Positions 44,475 to 53,469 of a stretch of DNA of 64,000 nucleotides are shown here, piece after piece. This stretch comes from an uncultured Paracoccaceae bacterium (lineage in GTDB: Bacteria > Pseudomonadota > Alphaproteobacteria > Rhodobacterales > Rhodobacteraceae): the NCBI GenBank assembly GCA_947489325.1, contig CANLDA010000002.1:1-64000 (forward strand). The letters are read 5' to 3'. The notes under the pieces are model-generated. The model ran no database searches, was not told the DNA's origin, and saw only the letters and a program-made list of their open reading frames with translations. Both the position numbers and the translations under genes were made by a program. How positions within the stretch are numbered: the first letter of the stretch is position 1; each line of letters begins with the position of its first letter.

Positions 44475-45475
44475 GCGCATTTGGCGCAACGATCCTTGGC
44501 TGTAAGGGGCTCACACTCAGTTCGGATGAAAGAGCGTTCTTTCGCGCAGTAAATCCGTTTGGGTTCATCCTGTTTGGTCGCAACATTGAAACTGCCGATC
44601 AAATTCGCACGCTGTGTGCAGAATTACGGCATTGCGTGGGCCATGATGCCCCGATCCTGATTGATCAAGAGGGTGGACGCGTACAACGTCTGCGCGGTGA
44701 TTTGGGTGCTGAGTGGTTGCCACCATTGGATTTTGTTCATCGTGCAGGGCCACAGGCAGAACGCGCGATGTATCTACGCTATCGCTTGATTGCACAGGAA
44801 TTGATGGATGTCGGTGTGGATGCCAATTGCGCACCTTTGGTCGACGTGGCGGGGCCCCAAACGCATGGGTTTCTTAAGGATCGCTGCTATGGTGAAAACG
44901 CGGAAACTGTTGCGCGTTTAGGGCGCGTGGTGGCCGATGGATTGTTGGATGGCGGGGTCTTCCCGGTTCTGAAACACATCCCCGGCCATGGCCGCGCTCA
45001 AGCAGACAGCCATTTGGATTTGCCGCGTGTGGATGCCTCTTGCGAAGACTTGGCGCAGGATTTTGCACCTTTCACTGCGCTGAATGATCTTGTGATGGGG
45101 ATGACGGCGCATCTGGTTTATGAGGCGTTGGATGATCTTCCGGCAACTGTGTCACCCAAGGTCATGGGCATGATCCGTCAGGACATTGGGTTTGATGGGC
45201 TTATTATGACGGATGACATTTCCATGCAGGCGCTGTCTGGCGATGTGGTGTCGCGCTCTGCGGCCTCTATTGCGGCTGGGTGTGATGTGGTTTTGCATTG
45301 TAACGGTGAAATGCTGGAAATGCAGGCCGTGGTCGAGGCAAGCGGTAAAATGACATCTCAAGCCCAAAGACGTGCCCAAACCGTGCTGAATTCACGAAAA
45401 ACAGCCAATTCTGTTGACACCGCTGCGCTGAGGGCTGAACTTGATGCCCTGACAAGCGGGCAGGGACATGTCTGA
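44471..45475 (+). CDS. nagZ: beta-N-acetylhexosaminidase NagZ (GH3)
   Basis: Cytosolic peptidoglycan-recycling enzyme that removes N-acetylglucosamine from anhydro-muropeptides. Signature KHIPGHGRAQADSH near residue 170 contains the His of the acid/base loop, and LIMTDDISMQAL near 250 has the nucleophile Asp. It has 334 residues, standard. Start is the ATG overlapping the preceding stop. The substrate chemistry links to AnmK near 62 kb, which takes the anhydro-muramic acid released later in the same pathway. Overlaps scpA by 8 bases. Confidence 0.93.
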   Translation: MSAFGATILGCKGLTLSSDERAFFRAVNPFGFILFGRNIETADQIRTLCAELRHCVGHDAPILIDQEGGRVQRLRGDLGAEWLPPLDFVHRAGPQAERAMYLRYRLIAQELMDVGVDANCAPLVDVAGPQTHGFLKDRCYGENAETVARLGRVVADGLLDGGVFPVLKHIPGHGRAQADSHLDLPRVDASCEDLAQDFAPFTALNDLVMGMTAHLVYEALDDLPATVSPKVMGMIRQDIGFDGLIMTDDISMQALSGDVVSRSAASIAAGCDVVLHCNGEMLEMQAVVEASGKMTSQAQRRAQTVLNSRKTANSVDTAALRAELDALTSGQGHV

Positions 45476-46265
45476 GGACCAGATAACAGGACAGATAAGC
45501 CAAGATGTAGCTGAGCGGCTGGCGGCCGAAGCGTTGATCGTGGATGTGGATGGCTTTGAAGGGCCGCTTGATCTGTTGCTGACACTGTCACGCACGCAAA
45601 AAGTTGACCTGCGCAAAATTTCCATTTTGGAACTGGCCCATCAGTATCTGGCTTTTGTTGAAAAGGCCAAGCAACTGCGCCTTGAACTGGCGGCGGATTA
45701 TCTGGTGATGGCGGCGTGGTTGGCCTTTTTGAAATCGCGCCTGTTGCTTCCTCCTGATCCCACGGAAGAAGGGCCAAGTGGCGAAGAGTTGGCCGCGCAT
45801 CTGGCGTTTCAGCTGGAACGTTTGCAAGCCATGCGTGATGCCGCCGCCAAATTGATGGCGCGCGATCGGCTGGGACGAGATTTCTTTGTGCGCGGCATTC
45901 CTGAAAACGTCGAACGCGTGCGCACAATAACCTATACAGCCACATTGTTGGATTTGATGCAGGGCTATTCTCGCCTGCGCACGCGCGATGAATTCCGCCC
46001 ATTCACGATGGATCGAGAATCCATATTCACGATGGAGCAGGCGTTGGAACGGATGCGTGGGTTGATTGGATACGCAGGGCATTGGACCGATATTTCCAGT
46101 TACCTGCCAGATGGCTGGGAAGACGATCCCCAAAAGCGCCGCTCCGCCACCGCAGCCACATTCGCGGCCTCGTTGGAATTGGCCAAAGAGGGCAAGGTGG
46201 AGTTGCGCCAAAGCGACATGTTTGCTTCAATTCAGCTGAAACGCAGGGATGAGAGACATGGCTGA
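45468..46265 (+). CDS. scpA: segregation and condensation protein A
   Basis: Kleisin of the SMC-ScpAB condensin that compacts and separates chromosomes. The conserved N-terminal FEGPLDLLLTLSRTQKVDL (read as DGFEGPLDLLL near residue 25) and VDLRKISILELAHQYL bind the SMC neck; the central part is variable and the C-terminal winged helix is short. It has 265 residues. Begins inside nagZ and overlaps scpB. An SMC gene is expected elsewhere. Confidence 0.92.
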   Translation: MSEDQITGQISQDVAERLAAEALIVDVDGFEGPLDLLLTLSRTQKVDLRKISILELAHQYLAFVEKAKQLRLELAADYLVMAAWLAFLKSRLLLPPDPTEEGPSGEELAAHLAFQLERLQAMRDAAAKLMARDRLGRDFFVRGIPENVERVRTITYTATLLDLMQGYSRLRTRDEFRPFTMDRESIFTMEQALERMRGLIGYAGHWTDISSYLPDGWEDDPQKRRSATAATFAASLELAKEGKVELRQSDMFASIQLKRRDERHG

Positions 46266-46917
46266 AGATATTGATACGCCAGCAGAAAGCCTGTTTGAGG
46301 CGCCTGTCATTGCTGAACAGGAACGTATGGTCGAGGCAATTTTGTTTGCCAGCGCGGAACCCGTGACGGTGAAAGAGCTGAACGCGCGTATGCCTCATGG
46401 CTGTGACGCGGCAGAGGCGCTTGCGCATCTGCGCAAACGCTATGAAGGGCGTGGCGTGCGGGTGGTCAAAGTGGGCGATGCTTGGGCAGTGCGTACAGCA
46501 CCTGACCTTGGGTTCCTGATGCAAAAGGAAATGAGTGAGACCCGCAAGCTCAGCCGCGCGGCGGTCGAAACTCTTGCTATCATTGCCTATCATCAACCTG
46601 TCACACGCGCCGAGATCGAAGAAATTCGTGGTGTCAGTGTCAGCCGCGGTACCGTGGATCAGTTGCTAGAGATGGAATGGATACGTTTCGGGCGACGTCG
46701 CATGACGCCGGGGCGGCCTGTGACGTTTGTTGTGACACAGGACTTTCTGGATCACTTTGGCCTTGAAAGCGCTCGCGATCTGCCGGGGCTGAAAGAGTTG
46801 CGCGCTGCTGGGTTGCTGGAAAACCGTCCTCCGCCCGGATCTATGCCCAAGCTGGGAGAGACCGATGACGACGATGAAGAAACACAAATCGGGCAATCTG
46901 AATTGTTCGAGGACTGA
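46258..46917 (+). CDS. scpB: segregation and condensation protein B
   Basis: Dimeric winged-helix partner of ScpA in condensin. Typical elements: MVEAILFASAEPVTVKEL near residue 20, LSRAAVETLAIIAYHQPVTRAEIEEIRG (read as ETLAIIAYHQPVTRAE near 105) and RGVSVSRGTVDQLLE; an acidic C-terminal tail (TDDDDEETQIGQSE). It has 219 residues from the second Met (MAEDIDTP); an in-frame Met three codons earlier is equally possible. Overlaps scpA by 8 bases. Last recognisable gene of the argS series. Confidence 0.92.
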   Translation: MAEDIDTPAESLFEAPVIAEQERMVEAILFASAEPVTVKELNARMPHGCDAAEALAHLRKRYEGRGVRVVKVGDAWAVRTAPDLGFLMQKEMSETRKLSRAAVETLAIIAYHQPVTRAEIEEIRGVSVSRGTVDQLLEMEWIRFGRRRMTPGRPVTFVVTQDFLDHFGLESARDLPGLKELRAAGLLENRPPPGSMPKLGETDDDDEETQIGQSELFED

Positions 46918-47001
46918 TCACAGTTTTGCCATTTGAGGAAAATGCCCTGAAAATTGCACAATTACCCCTTATGTTATGAGAACAATGGGCAGGAGGCAAA
47001 A

Positions 47002-47208
47002 ATGAATATGAATTACCTTATTAATATGATCATGCGGATGTTTATCCGCAAAGTGGTCAATCGCGGCATGGATGCGGGCATCGACATGGTGGCCAAACGT
47101 CATGGGGCTAAGGGCGAGCAAACAGCAGAACAAAAACAAGCTAGCCAAGACACCAGCCGCCGCGCCAAAGACGTCATGCGCACGGCACGTCGCATCGGGC
47201 GGCTTTAA
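47002..47208 (+). CDS. small conserved basic protein after scpB
   Basis: A 68-residue protein: an N-terminal hydrophobic-rich helix (MNYLINMIMRMFIRKVV) and a hydrophilic, basic C-terminal half (KGEQTAEQKQAS, RRAKDVMRTARRIGRL). CAGGAGG precedes this ATG with good spacing; an upstream in-frame Met lacks one. It may be a peripheral membrane protein. It occupies the place where tatA would be expected after scpB in many relatives, but it is not TatA: no Gly-rich hinge or amphipathic pattern. Function unknown. Confidence 0.6.
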   Translation: MNMNYLINMIMRMFIRKVVNRGMDAGIDMVAKRHGAKGEQTAEQKQASQDTSRRAKDVMRTARRIGRL

Positions 47209-47236
47209 ACCGCACGATGAAACGATAATACCCTAT

Positions 47237-48313
47237 TTAGGTGCTTTTGAAGTGCTTTGACAGTTTCAGGCCTTGGCCTTGATAATTAGACGCGATCCCA
47301 GTGCCATAGAGTTGCTGGGGAACATCTGCCATGCGTTCATAGACCAAACGGCCTACGACTTGACCGTGTTCAAGCACGAACGGCGCTTCGTGACAGCGGA
47401 CCTCTAGCACACCGCGCGATCCGGCTCCGCCTGCTGCGTCATGGCCGAAACCAGGGTCAAAGAAGCCTGCATAATGCACCCGGAATTCGCCAACCATGGC
47501 CAGATAAGGGGCCATTTCGGCCGCATATGCAGGGGGAATGGTCACAGCCTCACGACTGACCAGAATATAAAACGCGCCGGGGTCCAGAATGATCTTACCA
47601 TCCTGCGTGCGCACATCTTCCCAATATTCCGCCGGGTCATATTCACCGATGCGGTCCAGATCGATGACACCTGTATGCGGTTTGGCACGATAGCCGACTA
47701 AATCACCATCTTTGGGACGCAAGTCGACTGAGAAACCCAAGCCTTCGTCAATCACGGCCTTGCCATTCACCAGTGGCGTGCGTTCGTGCAGCACGGTCAA
47801 ATCAGCGTCGGACAGAATGCTTTGCCCAGCCCGGAACCGGATTTGGTTCAAACGCATTCCCGGACGCACCAGAACAGAGAAAGAGCGTGGGCAAATCTCT
47901 GCATACAACGGGCCAGTATATCCTTGGGGAATACGGTCAAATTCTGTGCCGCCATCGGTGATGGTTCGTGTCAGAAGATCAAGACGCCCGGTTGAGCTTT
48001 TGGCGTTGGCCACGGCCTGCACATCATCGGGCAGGGCGAGTGATTCCATCAAGGGGACCACATAGACACAGCCTTTTTCCAGAACGGCGCCTTGGCTCAG
48101 ATCGATGCTGTGCATCTCAAATTCGCTTAGGCGGTCGGCGACGCTGCGCCCTTGGCCTGTCAGAAAAGAGGCGCGGACACGATAGGCAACGGTCCCAAGA
48201 CGCAGATCAAGGCTTGCAGGTTGTACCTGAGCGCCATCCACAGCGGGATGCGCGCAAATCTCGCCTTTGGCGATCATCTGTTCAATGGATTGACTGGGTA
48301 TCACTCCGGTCAT
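47237..48313 (-). CDS. dcd: dCTP deaminase (two-domain form)
   Basis: Converts dCTP to dUTP for thymidylate synthesis. It is about twice the length of the E. coli enzyme (358 versus about 190 residues), with two Dcd/dUTPase-like halves: residues 1-180 (SLDLRLGTVAYRVRA, AKSSTGRLDLLTRTITDG, YAEICPRSFSVLVRPG) and 181-358 (DPGAFYILVSREAV, HYAGFFDPGFG, EVRCHEAPFVLEHGQ). This long form is typical of alphaproteobacteria. I start at MTGVIPSQ, after AGGGGA. Convergent with the small gene after scpB. Confidence 0.85.
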   Translation of the reverse strand: MTGVIPSQSIEQMIAKGEICAHPAVDGAQVQPASLDLRLGTVAYRVRASFLTGQGRSVADRLSEFEMHSIDLSQGAVLEKGCVYVVPLMESLALPDDVQAVANAKSSTGRLDLLTRTITDGGTEFDRIPQGYTGPLYAEICPRSFSVLVRPGMRLNQIRFRAGQSILSDADLTVLHERTPLVNGKAVIDEGLGFSVDLRPKDGDLVGYRAKPHTGVIDLDRIGEYDPAEYWEDVRTQDGKIILDPGAFYILVSREAVTIPPAYAAEMAPYLAMVGEFRVHYAGFFDPGFGHDAAGGAGSRGVLEVRCHEAPFVLEHGQVVGRLVYERMADVPQQLYGTGIASNYQGQGLKLSKHFKST

Positions 48314-48335
48314 GGCTGTCCCCTGATTATGCAAA

Positions 48336-48366
48336 ACGCCCGGGCGTTTGCACGCCCAGGCGTTTT
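48336..48366 (-). terminator. terminator after tRNA-Pro
   Basis: A 10-bp stem with one mismatch (CGCCTGGGCG / CGCCCGGGCG on the minus strand) followed by TTTTGC on that strand and TTTTTG on the other. It ends tRNA-Pro before the dcd start and may act in both directions. Confidence 0.75.
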
Positions 48367-48379
48367 TGTGTGGAGTATT

Positions 48380-48456
48380 TGGTCGGGCTAGCAGGACTCG
48401 AACCTGCGACCTTCCGTCCCCCAGACGGACGCGCTACCAGGCTGCGCCATAGCCCG
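48380..48456 (-). tRNA. tRNA-Pro (anticodon GGG)
   Basis: Reading the minus strand, the acceptor CGGGCTA pairs with TAGCCCG, the anticodon stem TCCGT/ACGGA encloses a 7-nt loop with anticodon GGG at the correct position, and the T-arm GCAGG-TTCGAGT-CCTGC is perfect. Discriminator A and a CCA end are encoded. It is 77 nt including CCA. Confidence 0.95.
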
Positions 48457-48528
48457 AACTTGGGGTCTACATAGCGAATCTGACGCCATGGGCAAGTGCT
48501 AAATTCTGAAATTTTCACCACCAACCCC

Positions 48529-49398
48529 TTAGTTGGTCGCATTCTTTTGCCATTGGGAAAGACGGTCCAATGCGGCACGAACGGCTGGAATATTTTCCGG
48601 TGCAATGTGACGCAACGATGCAAGGCTTGTCAGCAGACCTGGTGCAGGTGTTGTGGTGTCCTCGACCTCTTCCATAGGGGAAATGACGATCTGTTCAGGG
48701 CCTTCCACAGAGATGTTGACCGATGGCGTGTCGTCTTCAGCCAGAGAGGGCAGTTCAGGTGCCGCTGCATGGCGAAACATCGGCATGCCTTCTGCTGCTG
48801 GTTGGTTTTCCAAAGGTGCAGGCGTCGGATCTTTGAACGTAGGTTCTGGTGTCTCTGCAACCAAGTCTGGTTCAGTTTTTACAATAGGCTCTGGTGCAAC
48901 AGAAGGTTCTGCTGCGGGTGCTTCAACAGGTGAAACAGGTTCCTCGGGAACAACTTCTGTGGTTTCGACGACAGCAGAAGGTTCTGTCGTCTCGATCGGT
49001 TGATCCACAGGCTGTGCAGATTCCACAACAGGTGCAAATTCAACGATATTGGCGTCAGGGTCTTCTAATGGAACGGCGGCAGGGCGCAAATCTTCTTCTG
49101 CCAACTGCGCACTTAGGACGTCATCCAAAGGCTGAGACATGGCGGATACATGTTTGATGCCATGTTCGCGCAGTAACTTTTGTGCGCCTTTGATAGTCAT
49201 GCCGTCTTCGTGCAAGAGCTTTTTGATCCCACCCAACAGCAACATATCGGCAGGGCGATAGTATCGCCGCCCACCTGCGCGTTTCACGGGTTTGACTTGG
49301 GTGAATTTGCTTTCCCAAAAGCGCAACACGTGGGCTTGGGTCTCAAGCCACTCTGCCACTTCGCTGATTGTGCGAAAGGCGTCAGGTGATTTGCCCAT
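48529..49398 (-). CDS. MerR-family regulator with a long acidic tail
   Basis: DNA-binding protein of unknown target. The N-terminal winged helix (residues 8-80: [39 protein letters not shown]) is the MerR fold lacking the effector Cys. Residues 110-255 are a low-complexity Pro/Glu/Val/Ala tail, and the last 30 residues are a conserved amphipathic helix ([11 protein letters not shown]). It has 289 residues. It lies 14 bp after ihfA and is the customary last gene of this operon in alphaproteobacteria. Target unknown. Confidence 0.88.
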   Translation of the reverse strand: MGKSPDAFRTISEVAEWLETQAHVLRFWESKFTQVKPVKRAGGRRYYRPADMLLLGGIKKLLHEDGMTIKGAQKLLREHGIKHVSAMSQPLDDVLSAQLAEEDLRPAAVPLEDPDANIVEFAPVVESAQPVDQPIETTEPSAVVETTEVVPEEPVSPVEAPAAEPSVAPEPIVKTEPDLVAETPEPTFKDPTPAPLENQPAAEGMPMFRHAAAPELPSLAEDDTPSVNISVEGPEQIVISPMEEVEDTTTPAPGLLTSLASLRHIAPENIPAVRAALDRLSQWQKNATN

Positions 49399-49412
49399 CG
49401 CGCTTGTCCGCC

Positions 49413-49715
49413 TTAACTTTTGTTGCCGTTGGCAACGCTATCTTTCATCAGATGCGAGGGGCGGAAGGTCAAAACGCGGCGTGGGTTGATCGGAACTTCT
49501 TGGCCGGTTTTGGGGTTGCGACCGACGCGTGCGGCTTTGTCGCGCACACTGAAGGTGCCAAAAGAAGATATCTTGACCTGCTCGCCACGCACCAGCGCAT
49601 CCGACATGTGGCCCAGAACGCTTTCGACCAATTCAGCTGATTCATTCCGCGAAAGTCCGACCTCGCGAAACACGGCTTCGCTGAGATCCATACGTGTCAG
49701 AGTCTTCTCGCTCAT
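49413..49715 (-). CDS. ihfA: integration host factor alpha subunit
   Basis: DNA-bending histone-like protein, heterodimer with IhfB. Core [20 protein letters not shown] includes the Pro-containing arm motif; the N-terminus [20 protein letters not shown] is typical. It is 100 residues from the Met after AGGGGGG; an upstream in-frame extension has no ribosome site. It acts in nucleoid structure and many promoters. It lies 109 bp after fabH. Confidence 0.92.
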   Translation of the reverse strand: MSEKTLTRMDLSEAVFREVGLSRNESAELVESVLGHMSDALVRGEQVKISSFGTFSVRDKAARVGRNPKTGQEVPINPRRVLTFRPSHLMKDSVANGNKS

Positions 49716-49824
49716 GGTGTCCCCCCTAAAAGATTTCCACAAGCATAGGGGCAACGGAATTTCCGAGTCAATATCAATGGCTTGTCAGAGGGTCTTAAGT
49801 GGGTAGGAATAAGAGAAAATTGGC

Positions 49825-50799
49825 CTACCAGCGCAAAATCACGGATCCCCAGGCCAAACCACCACCGATTGCCTCGGTTGCGAGGATGTCGCCGTGTTTG
49901 ATTTTTCCTTGGTCCACACCCACAGAGATGGCAAGGGGAATCGATGCGGCAGAGGTGTTGCCGTGGTCCTGAACCGTTACAATCACACGATCCATCGACA
50001 CGCCAAGCTTTTTCGCGGTGCCTTTGATAATGCGGATATTGGCCTGATGTGGCACAATCCAATCCACATCATTGTCGGCCAGTCCGATTTTTGCCAGCGC
50101 GGTGTGTGCCGTTTGAGTGAGCTTATCAACCGCTTGACGGAACAGAGGGTTGCCCTGCATTCGCAATTTTCCGGATTGCCCATTGGTGGACACACCACCA
50201 TCGACATAGAGCATTTCACGATGACGCCCGTCGGAATTCAGATCAGAGGACAGGATGCCGCGATCACTGATGTCCCCGGTGCCTTCTTGTCCCTCAAGGA
50301 TCAAAGCCCCAGCACCGTCGCCAAAAAGCACACAAGTGCTGCGGTCGGTCCAATCCATGATGCGGCTGAAGGTTTCGGCGCCGATCACCAGAATGCGGTT
50401 TGCCTGACCAGACACGATTAGAGCATTGGCCGTGGTCAATGCATAGACATACCCTGCACACACAGCCTGAACATCAAAGCCAAATCCGCGGGTCATGCCA
50501 AGACCGGATTGCACCATGGTTGCAACCGAAGGGAATGTCAGATCAGGCGTGGAGGTCGCAACAACCAAGGCATCGATGTCATCAGGCATCAGGTCCGCAT
50601 TGGCCAATGCGGCCTGCGCAGCCTTAATAGCCAGCATCGAAGTGGTTTCCCCTTCGGCGGCGAAATGACGGCGTTCAATGCCAGAACGGGTACGAATCCA
50701 TTCGTCTGTGGTGTCTAGTGTCGTTTCGAATTCAGAATTCTCTACGATGCGCTCTGGCAAATAATGCCCTACGCCTTTGACGACGGCCCGTATGGTCAT
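49825..50799 (-). CDS. fabH: 3-oxoacyl-ACP synthase III (KAS III)
   Basis: Starts fatty-acid synthesis by condensing acetyl-CoA with malonyl-ACP. Catalytic triad: Cys in VQAVCAGYVYA (near residue 114), His in VPHQANIRII (near 250) and Asn in QDHGNTSAAS (near 280). GDGAGALIL supports the fold. At 324 residues it is standard. Start overlaps the plsX stop (ATGA), so lipid precursor enzymes are coupled. Cytosolic. Confidence 0.95.
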   Translation of the reverse strand: MTIRAVVKGVGHYLPERIVENSEFETTLDTTDEWIRTRSGIERRHFAAEGETTSMLAIKAAQAALANADLMPDDIDALVVATSTPDLTFPSVATMVQSGLGMTRGFGFDVQAVCAGYVYALTTANALIVSGQANRILVIGAETFSRIMDWTDRSTCVLFGDGAGALILEGQEGTGDISDRGILSSDLNSDGRHREMLYVDGGVSTNGQSGKLRMQGNPLFRQAVDKLTQTAHTALAKIGLADNDVDWIVPHQANIRIIKGTAKKLGVSMDRVIVTVQDHGNTSAASIPLAISVGVDQGKIKHGDILATEAIGGGLAWGSVILRW

Positions 50800-51902
50800 G
50801 ATGTTTTACCGTTATTGCTCGATGGGGCTGACGTATCTTGTGGCACACTGATAGCGGATGCAACCCGTGCCGCCAGCTTTTCACTAAATCCTGATTGAGA
50901 TAGCTTGAAGGCAAGTTTGACCGCTGCTGATACACCTGTTGCATCTGCGCTGCCGTGAGATTTGACCACCGTGCCGTTGAGCCCAAGAAAAACCCCACCG
51001 TTAACGCGGCGTGGATCAATCCGTTGATTGAGACGTTGCAGGGATGTATAGGCGAGCAGGGCGGCCAGGCGCGACAGCGGCGAGAATTTGAATGCTTCTC
51101 GTAAGGATGCACCAATATGTTTGGCGGTGCCTTCCCCGGTTTTCAACGCTACGTTTCCTGTAAACCCATCGGTGACGATCACATCAGCCACATCGCGGGG
51201 CATATCGCCGCCTTCGACAAAGCCGACAAATTCATATTGTGCAGCCTCGGCGTTTTGTTGGATGAGATCATGCGCGGCCTTAAGTTCGGCGCGCCCCTTA
51301 TGTTCCTCGGTTCCGACGTTCAGCAAACCAATGCGCGGGCGTGCCAACTCCAACCCGTTGCGGGCATAAGAGGCGCCCATTAAGGCATACTGCAGCAGGT
51401 CATTTTCATCTGCGCGAATGTCGGCTCCGACATCAAGCACGATGTTAAAACCTTGTTTGCTGATGGAGGGCCATAAAATAGCAATGGCTGGGCGATTTAC
51501 ACCGGGCAGTTTGCGCAGACGCACAACTGACAGCATCATCAATGCACCGGTATTACCACAAGAGACACAGACATCCGCCTCGCCGTTGCGTACAGATTCG
51601 ATGGCCGACCACATAGACGTGGATTTGCCGTTGCGAATAACCTGACTGGGCTTGTCATCCATGGTGACAACGTCTTTGGCGTCGCGAATCTCTACGCGTC
51701 CGGCCAACACCTTTTTGCGCGCAACAAGGCGTTCCAACTGATCCTTAGGACCATGCAGGATAAATCCAATGTCTGGATTTTTCTTGGCGGAATCAGAAAT
51801 GCCGGCAACAACGGTTGCCGGCCCCCGATCTCCACCCATGGCATCTACTGAGATGATGGTGCGTCCTGCACTCGCGTTTGCGTTTTCAGTCAAAGCGGTC
51901 AT
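50796..51902 (-). CDS. plsX: phosphate acyltransferase
   Basis: Makes acyl-phosphate from acyl-ACP, the donor for PlsY in phospholipid synthesis. Motif ISVDAMGGDRGP at the N-terminus after a short extension, CVSCGNTGALM near residue 115 and VTDGFTGNVALKT near 235 match PlsX. It has 368 residues. Peripheral membrane enzyme. It lies 20 bp after rpmF in the conserved yceD-rpmF-plsX-fabH order. Confidence 0.94.
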   Translation of the reverse strand: MTALTENANASAGRTIISVDAMGGDRGPATVVAGISDSAKKNPDIGFILHGPKDQLERLVARKKVLAGRVEIRDAKDVVTMDDKPSQVIRNGKSTSMWSAIESVRNGEADVCVSCGNTGALMMLSVVRLRKLPGVNRPAIAILWPSISKQGFNIVLDVGADIRADENDLLQYALMGASYARNGLELARPRIGLLNVGTEEHKGRAELKAAHDLIQQNAEAAQYEFVGFVEGGDMPRDVADVIVTDGFTGNVALKTGEGTAKHIGASLREAFKFSPLSRLAALLAYTSLQRLNQRIDPRRVNGGVFLGLNGTVVKSHGSADATGVSAAVKLAFKLSQSGFSEKLAARVASAISVPQDTSAPSSNNGKTS

Positions 51903-51922
51903 GCGGACGCGATCCCAGTCGT

Positions 51923-52129
51923 TTATGCCGCGTCTTCGTCCAGATCGATTTCGTCAGCCATAGCAACGACTTCGCGGTCGGCATAGTGGCCACAAGATGC
52001 GCAGACGTGGTGCGGACGTTTCAGTTCGCCACAGTTAGAGCATTCATTTGGGTTCGCGGCAACCAGCGCGTCGTGCGCACGACGGTTGTTGCGGCGTGAT
52101 TTTGAAACTTTATTCTGCTGGACAGCCAT
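51923..52129 (-). CDS. rpmF: 50S ribosomal protein L32
   Basis: Ribosomal protein of the large subunit, 68 residues. The N-terminus [19 protein letters not shown] is the L32 signature. Four cysteines in CSNCG and CASCG form the zinc ribbon. The acidic C-terminal tail ([10 protein letters not shown]) is longer than in enterobacteria, as in other Rhodobacterales. It is separated from yceD by about 150 bp, which may hold its own promoter. Confidence 0.95.
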   Translation of the reverse strand: MAVQQNKVSKSRRNNRRAHDALVAANPNECSNCGELKRPHHVCASCGHYADREVVAMADEIDLDEDAA

Positions 52130-52277
52130 GTCGCAACCTTCGATTTACTGAGGGGCCATAGCCCGATTTCCTGAGCGTTGTGAGGCTTTACGCATTCCGC
52201 GTGCCTATGTCCAACGCTAAATTCCAATGAGCGCGCGAAAATAGTAGGAATTTTCGCAGGCGCAAGTGTTTTTCGAC

Positions 52278-52856
52278 TTATTCCGTATCCTCTGGCCCCG
52301 AAAGTTTGTCGCGCAGAGCTGAGAGAGCTGAAAACGGACGTGCATCTTCGTCGGTCATGGGGGTTTTGCCCGGTTCGGTAAAGTTCACAGCCTCTAACGT
52401 GGCGCCGTCTGCACGAGGATAAAGCGGCAGATGCAGGGCCAATGCTTCTTCCATTGTCTGAGAGATGTTGATTTCCGCGGGCAGGGGTTCCGAATTTTCG
52501 TCCTCGGGCATTTCGATTTCTTCTTCATCGCTCAATTCTTGAAAATCGGCGAGATACCGCCGCTCGATTGTCACATCGATTCGCGTCGTTACCGGGGTAA
52601 GCGTCACCACACAGTTTTGGATAACCGTGGCCCCAAGAGTTGCTTTTAATACCCAGTCGCGCTTGCCTGCACCTGTCAGTTCTCCTTGAAAAGACAGCTT
52701 GCGCAGGCCTTCAAGTTTCAGATTCGCAGCGATTTTTTCAAGTTCGTCTGCATCAGGGCGCAACTCAAAACGGCTCGCGCGATTTTGCGCAAGTTCTGAA
52801 ATACGATAAACAAGAGGTGTTTGGGGCGCATTCGTCATGTTCTTAGGTGCTTCCAT
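52278..52856 (-). CDS. yceD: YceD/DUF177 family protein
   Basis: A 23S rRNA accumulation-type protein co-conserved with rpmF; role in ribosome assembly inferred from family. The Cys-containing VIQNCVVTLTPV and the acidic loop EEIEMPEDENSEPLP are as in DUF177. At 192 residues from the Met before EAPKN; the Met six codons later (MTNAPQTPLVYR) is an alternative, neither with a strong ribosome site. It is divergent from bamE across 69 bp. Gene-neighbour order supports the call strongly. Confidence 0.85.
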   Translation of the reverse strand: MEAPKNMTNAPQTPLVYRISELAQNRASRFELRPDADELEKIAANLKLEGLRKLSFQGELTGAGKRDWVLKATLGATVIQNCVVTLTPVTTRIDVTIERRYLADFQELSDEEEIEMPEDENSEPLPAEINISQTMEEALALHLPLYPRADGATLEAVNFTEPGKTPMTDEDARPFSALSALRDKLSGPEDTE

Positions 52857-52925
52857 TCTTGAACCAGAGCCATTCCTTCTGTAAGCGGGATAGAAGGCAC
52901 AAAGAGCCAATACAAGAGGGCAGTC

Positions 52926-53387
52926 ATGAAGCGTACTGGAATTCGGCTAAAATCAGCAATGCTAGGTCTTGCCCTTATGGCCACCGTTGGGTGTACGGCG
53001 CAATTTAGCAATCATGGATATGTTCCCAGCGAAGAAGATCTGGCTGCTATCGTGGTGGGCGTGGATACGCGCGATACAATTGCTGATGAAATCGGAACGC
53101 CTTCTGCGGCGGGTATCTTGAACGAAGGCGGTTATTATTACGTGCGTAGTCGCGTAAAGCGTTTTGGCCCATTGCGCCCCCAAGTGGTGGAGCGTCAGCT
53201 GGTCGCCATCGGGTTTGACAACAACGGAATCGTGCGCAACGTCGAACATTATTCATTGGCGGATGGCCGTGTTGTGCCTTTGTCACGCCGCGTGACCGAC
53301 AATGGCATCGAAAGCCAAAATTTCTTGCGTAAACTGCTTAAGAATATCGGTAATTTCAATCCAGGACAGTTCTTGGGCGGATCCTGA
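52926..53387 (+). CDS. bamE: outer-membrane protein assembly factor BamE
   Basis: Lipoprotein component of the BAM beta-barrel insertion machine. The signal LALMATVGC has a lipobox with Cys at about residue 23. The BamE/OmlA fold follows: VVGVDTRDTIADEIGTPS (helix then Gly-Thr-Pro turn, the conserved part), YYYVRSRVKRFG, then IVRNVEHYSLADG. The C-terminal 40 residues are an extension beyond the E. coli protein. It has 153 residues. Confidence 0.9.
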   Translation: MKRTGIRLKSAMLGLALMATVGCTAQFSNHGYVPSEEDLAAIVVGVDTRDTIADEIGTPSAAGILNEGGYYYVRSRVKRFGPLRPQVVERQLVAIGFDNNGIVRNVEHYSLADGRVVPLSRRVTDNGIESQNFLRKLLKNIGNFNPGQFLGGS

Positions 53388-53469
53388 TTTCTGGCGAAAT
53401 CTGCGTTTAACATTTGGATGTGAAGGATTGCTGCATATATGATGTGGCAATCAGCGCATGAGGTTCGCC

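Noticed and set aside
47002-47208. tatA after scpB
   Set aside because: Right place but lacks the TatA helix-hinge-amphipathic helix pattern.
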